Shown here piece by piece: positions 14,887 to 17,494 of a DNA stretch of 17,494 bases. The position numbers were made by a program, and so were the translations under genes. The stretch is from CAYYNP01 sp964472545 (GTDB lineage: Bacteria > Planctomycetota > Planctomycetia > Pirellulales > Thermoguttaceae). Numbering within the stretch: position 1 is the first letter of the stretch; every line of letters starts with the position of its first letter. Below the pieces are notes generated by a model. The model saw nothing but the letters and a program-made list of their open reading frames with translations. It was not told where the DNA came from and did not search any database. The stretch is taken from the NCBI GenBank assembly GCA_964472545.1, contig CAYYNP010000214.1, positions 1-17,494 of the forward strand, in the 5' to 3' direction.

Positions 14887-16139
14887 CGATTCGACTTGGC
14901 AGGACCAAGTCGTGGTTGATTGCATTGACCGTTTTGGCTTTGAGCAACGGGTTCGGCATCGCCTTGCTCGTGGCGGGCCGAGGGTCGTCGACGTCGTCGA
15001 GTTCTGATGCGCCGTCGGAGACCGACGGCGCGGTTTCGCCCGCGGCGCCGGAATCTGCCGATCTTGCCGAGGGCCCGTGGGGGCGGTTGGAAGTCGTGCC
15101 CATCGTGATTTCGCCGCCGCTGGAGTTCATTCCCACGGCTTCGATCAAGCTCGACTCCGAACCCACGTGGTACTTCCCCGACTTGACCTGGAAGGAAGTG
15201 CGAGCCGTATTCGAGCAGGCGGGGATGCCGGAAGCACAGCAACGCGAGCTTGCCGGCCGGTGTGAAGTGGGCCCCTCCGGAAAGCACGTCATCGTTCGGC
15301 CGACGCGCGAGTTCGTGATGGCCCTTCAGCCGGACGTGCGGTCGGGCGTGTACCACGTGCTGCACGACTACGCGCAAAACAAGGACCAGGTCAACGGTTT
15401 TCGGTTCCGCGGCGACTCACCCGAGCAGTGGTTTGCCGACTCGCCGATGTCGGCCGAGGTGCGGGATCTGGTTGTTCCACGCATTTACCGGCAAGGCTCG
15501 TTCATGTTCTTCTCCGATCTGCGCAGCGTCGAGCCGCTGTTGCCCGGCGACGACGAGCGGCTGTGGTTGATCCAGACGCTTTCGCGGGAACGCACTCTGT
15601 TGGTGAGGCTGGTACTAACGGCCGACTCCGATCTCGACGCTCTGGTGCGTTACTGGGGACTGGGGGGCCGGGCGAAAAAGGTGCGGCCGATCCTAGAATC
15701 GATGATTCGGCTCGGCGGCGAGCAGACGATCGACGTCGCCCAGTTGCTGCCTCCGTTCGTCGGTCAACGTCTCTACACGTATCCGGAACCGCCGGTCTAT
15801 CAGAATGGGATCGCTCACGATTGCCATTGGACGGCGTTGAACTTCTTCTCCGACGAGCCCGACGACCAGTATGCAACGAATGAGGGCTACCACGCCGCGT
15901 TGCGCGACGAGTACCACCAGATCTACGGCAATCCGCAGTTGGGCGACCTCGTCTTGTACGTTAGAGAGGGGGAAGGCGTGATCCACTCGGCCGTCTACAT
16001 AGCAGCCGGGATCCTGTTCACCAAGAACGGCACGCTCAGTTCAAGGCCGTGGATGTTTCTCCACGAGGATGACATGAAGTGCTTCTACCCGCGCGGCCAC
16101 GACGTCAAGTCGATGTACTTGCGGCGGAAGGGGCTTTGA
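14865..16139 (+). CDS. Membrane-anchored protein with C-terminal NlpC/P60-like Cys-His domain
   Basis: The 424-residue product has one N-terminal membrane segment (about 16-38), a Ser/Ala/Glu-rich linker (40-70), an unassigned domain (about 72-300) and a C-terminal part resembling the papain-like NlpC/P60/CHAP fold. Cys320 begins a helix in HDCHWTALNFF. GDLVLYVREGEGVIHSAVYI (360-379) then gives the conserved strand pattern with His374 as candidate general base, followed by LFTKNG (384-389). Members of that fold cleave peptidoglycan peptides or act as amidases; the target here is unknown. The start is GTG at 14865 with a weak GAGAAG upstream; no in-frame ATG fits. The gene is convergent with the cyclase and has no operon partner in the window. 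Confidence 0.8.
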   Translation: MAPRIGLTIRLGRTKSWLIALTVLALSNGFGIALLVAGRGSSTSSSSDAPSETDGAVSPAAPESADLAEGPWGRLEVVPIVISPPLEFIPTASIKLDSEPTWYFPDLTWKEVRAVFEQAGMPEAQQRELAGRCEVGPSGKHVIVRPTREFVMALQPDVRSGVYHVLHDYAQNKDQVNGFRFRGDSPEQWFADSPMSAEVRDLVVPRIYRQGSFMFFSDLRSVEPLLPGDDERLWLIQTLSRERTLLVRLVLTADSDLDALVRYWGLGGRAKKVRPILESMIRLGGEQTIDVAQLLPPFVGQRLYTYPEPPVYQNGIAHDCHWTALNFFSDEPDDQYATNEGYHAALRDEYHQIYGNPQLGDLVLYVREGEGVIHSAVYIAAGILFTKNGTLSSRPWMFLHEDDMKCFYPRGHDVKSMYLRRKGL

Positions 16140-16239
16140 GCCATCAGGCGACGTCTCTTCCGCGGGCGACGGAGCGAAGGGGCCAAGGAGGTTCTCGTGG
16201 CTATCGCGAGGGGAGTCCCGTCCTGTCCTCTTCCCAGCG

Positions 16240-16254
16240 CGCGCGCCACGCGCG
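16240..16254. terminator. GC hairpin between convergent genes, possible bidirectional terminator
   Basis: CGCGCG (16240-16245) and CGCGCG (16249-16254) form a 6-bp stem around CCA, midway in the 127-base spacer between two converging genes. No T-run follows on either side, so the call is tentative. Confidence 0.3.
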
Positions 16255-16266
16255 TCCACATACTGC

Positions 16267-17490
16267 CTACAGCAACTTGAGCACGACTAAGCGCATTGGG
16301 AGCCCTTTGGCCTCGAACGCCCTACGGACTACTTCGACTTCGTTTGCCAAGTGATTCCCCGCCCTAGAGGCAGCCTCTGTCAAGAGAATCATATCACGAT
16401 CTGGGAACAATTCCTCCGCTGACATGATGCGAGCCGCAGCGACAACAGGGAGCCCCACCAGGGAGAGACCGCCGCCGAACTGCCCGAGCAAGCATTTCCC
16501 GAATGCGATAGTAGTCCGGCTGCCGTGGAATGGGACGCCGACAGCATCGAGTGCCATTCTAGCTCCCTTGTGTGTGAACACTCGTCTTGTTGCGCCTACG
16601 AGTTCCTGAGCGAATCTGGAAGCACGGCGAACGGGCAGGTCATCTTCATCTTCAGCAGCAGTGAACAGGACCATGGCACCGTCTCCTGTAAACTTGTCGA
16701 AGTGGCCAAGGTTCTCTCTTGCCAACCTCTCAACTTCGGCACAGTACTTATGGAAGAGTTCAGCAGCCGTCGGATCCCCCAAATTGGAAAGCGCCCACGT
16801 TGATCCTATAATATCATGAAGGACAATTGCATAGTCGCCCTCGACGAGATTACCTCTCATAGCATTTGTAGCAGCCTCTCCCAGTGCGCTGCCCCGGTCC
16901 GCCTCTGCATGTAGCATCCCCGAATGACCAACGAGCCCTTGCATGATATCCTGAATCGAGTTATGGATAGTCTCTATCTGCCTCGGCTTCAAGTCTGGAA
17001 AGGCCGGCACGATAGCAAAGTTGTACAGCCCTCGAAGAACCTGCTTTCGCACATAGGAGTCATCGGTAACACGGAGGTCCTGAATCAACGGATTGTCCGC
17101 GTTCAGATAGAAGTCAAAGTCTGCATCCTGATTTACGTCTGCGTTTTTTGACAAGGCGCTTCCACGTCTCCCTCGCCCAATCAGCATGGCTGGCACATAG
17201 GACGGCTCGAAGCACCGGATCATCACATTCGCTCCAAATTGCGAGCTGTCTCCTCGCAGTTTCTCAAACGAAGTCGAGTCGCGAGGCTCGGTGAAGTGAG
17301 TGCGAGCCAGGTCCCTCAAGGAGTGGATTTCGACGTTCTTCAGGTGAGCGACCGCTTCTACGAAGCAGTCGTTCACCTCGTTCGAAAGGTCAAGAACTGG
17401 AATGCCCGTTGTACTTGAAACAGCTTCGGCTTGCACCTTCTCCGCGACGCTTGTATACCGATATATGGTGGCGTCATTCATCTCATCCAC
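16267..17490 (-). CDS. Class III nucleotide cyclase-domain protein, possibly partial at its 5' end
   Basis: At least 407 residues, with a C-terminal class III cyclase homology domain (about 218-375). Metal-binding Asp226 lies in HDIIGS (225-230) and Asp270 in DKFTGDGAMVLF (265-276). Lys266 sits where adenylate cyclases hold a purine-contacting Lys. The usual transition-state Asn is replaced by Val350 in GLPVVAAARI, while Arg354 is kept. The usual substrate-specifying Asp position appears to be Gly341. The N-terminal 215 residues form an unassigned, soluble-looking domain with no membrane segment. Local G+C is about 48% in a hand-counted 120 bases (16741-16860), clearly below the neighbours. 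GTG 17490 and ATG 17486 (MNDATIYRY) are possible starts, but the frame is open to the window edge, so the true start may lie outside. Confidence 0.8.
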   Translation of the reverse strand: MDEMNDATIYRYTSVAEKVQAEAVSSTTGIPVLDLSNEVNDCFVEAVAHLKNVEIHSLRDLARTHFTEPRDSTSFEKLRGDSSQFGANVMIRCFEPSYVPAMLIGRGRRGSALSKNADVNQDADFDFYLNADNPLIQDLRVTDDSYVRKQVLRGLYNFAIVPAFPDLKPRQIETIHNSIQDIMQGLVGHSGMLHAEADRGSALGEAATNAMRGNLVEGDYAIVLHDIIGSTWALSNLGDPTAAELFHKYCAEVERLARENLGHFDKFTGDGAMVLFTAAEDEDDLPVRRASRFAQELVGATRRVFTHKGARMALDAVGVPFHGSRTTIAFGKCLLGQFGGGLSLVGLPVVAAARIMSAEELFPDRDMILLTEAASRAGNHLANEVEVVRRAFEAKGLPMRLVVLKLL

Positions 17491-17494
17491 GTGA

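Noticed and set aside
1..17494. CRISPR arrays, tRNA or rRNA genes, insertion sequences
   Set aside because: I looked for repeated spacer-sized units, cloverleaf-like stretches, rRNA-like sequence and transposase motifs and saw none. The only tandem repeats are coding 15-bp units in the adaptor.

Overview
The window looks like chromosome from a member of the Planctomycetota, probably a Pirellulales-type bacterium. This is inferred from the high G+C content, the loose gene spacing with long intergenic stretches, EF-hand and Calx-beta modules grafted onto envelope proteins, an oversized TolC-like lipoprotein, and several long secreted or membrane-anchored proteins of unknown family. I could run no database search, so the taxonomic call is an inference.

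Left part (1-7444, minus strand): a tripartite MacAB-TolC-like efflux locus, transcribed right to left. The order is an outer-membrane TolC-family lipoprotein (4862-7444), a MacA/HlyD-type periplasmic adaptor with a Thr/Pro-repeat insert and a C-terminal Gly-rich tail ending in two EF-hands (2222-4558), an ABC ATPase overlapping the adaptor by ATGA (1494-2225), and a MacB/FtsX-type permease (114-1439). A GC-rich hairpin and a good sigma70-like promoter lie between the TolC gene and the adaptor gene. The adaptor-ATPase-permease part may therefore be transcribed separately from the TolC gene.

Middle part (7445-11569, plus strand): a 627-bp gap with no convincing gene, then a 527-residue membrane-anchored coiled-coil protein of unknown function, a rhomboid intramembrane serine protease with its catalytic Ser and His visible, and an orphan CheD chemoreceptor deamidase with no chemotaxis gene near it.

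Right part (11570-17494): a near-consensus promoter (TTGACA-N17-TAAAAT) drives an unusually large POT/PTR2 peptide transporter. Its TM7-TM8 periplasmic loop carries about 270 extra residues, comprising a charged helical stretch and a Calx-beta domain. A hairpin-rich spacer with a possible gene remnant follows. Next is a GTG-started, membrane-anchored protein with a C-terminal NlpC/P60-like Cys-His domain. Convergent to it, at the right edge, is a lower-G+C class III nucleotide cyclase whose substrate-recognition residues are non-canonical. Its upstream neighbour lies outside the window.

The main theme is cell-envelope transport. Two unrelated transporters carry periplasmic modules of types that usually bind calcium: EF-hands on the efflux adaptor and Calx-beta on the peptide transporter. 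The most unusual items are the Calx-beta-containing POT transporter, the EF-hand efflux adaptor, and the divergent cyclase.
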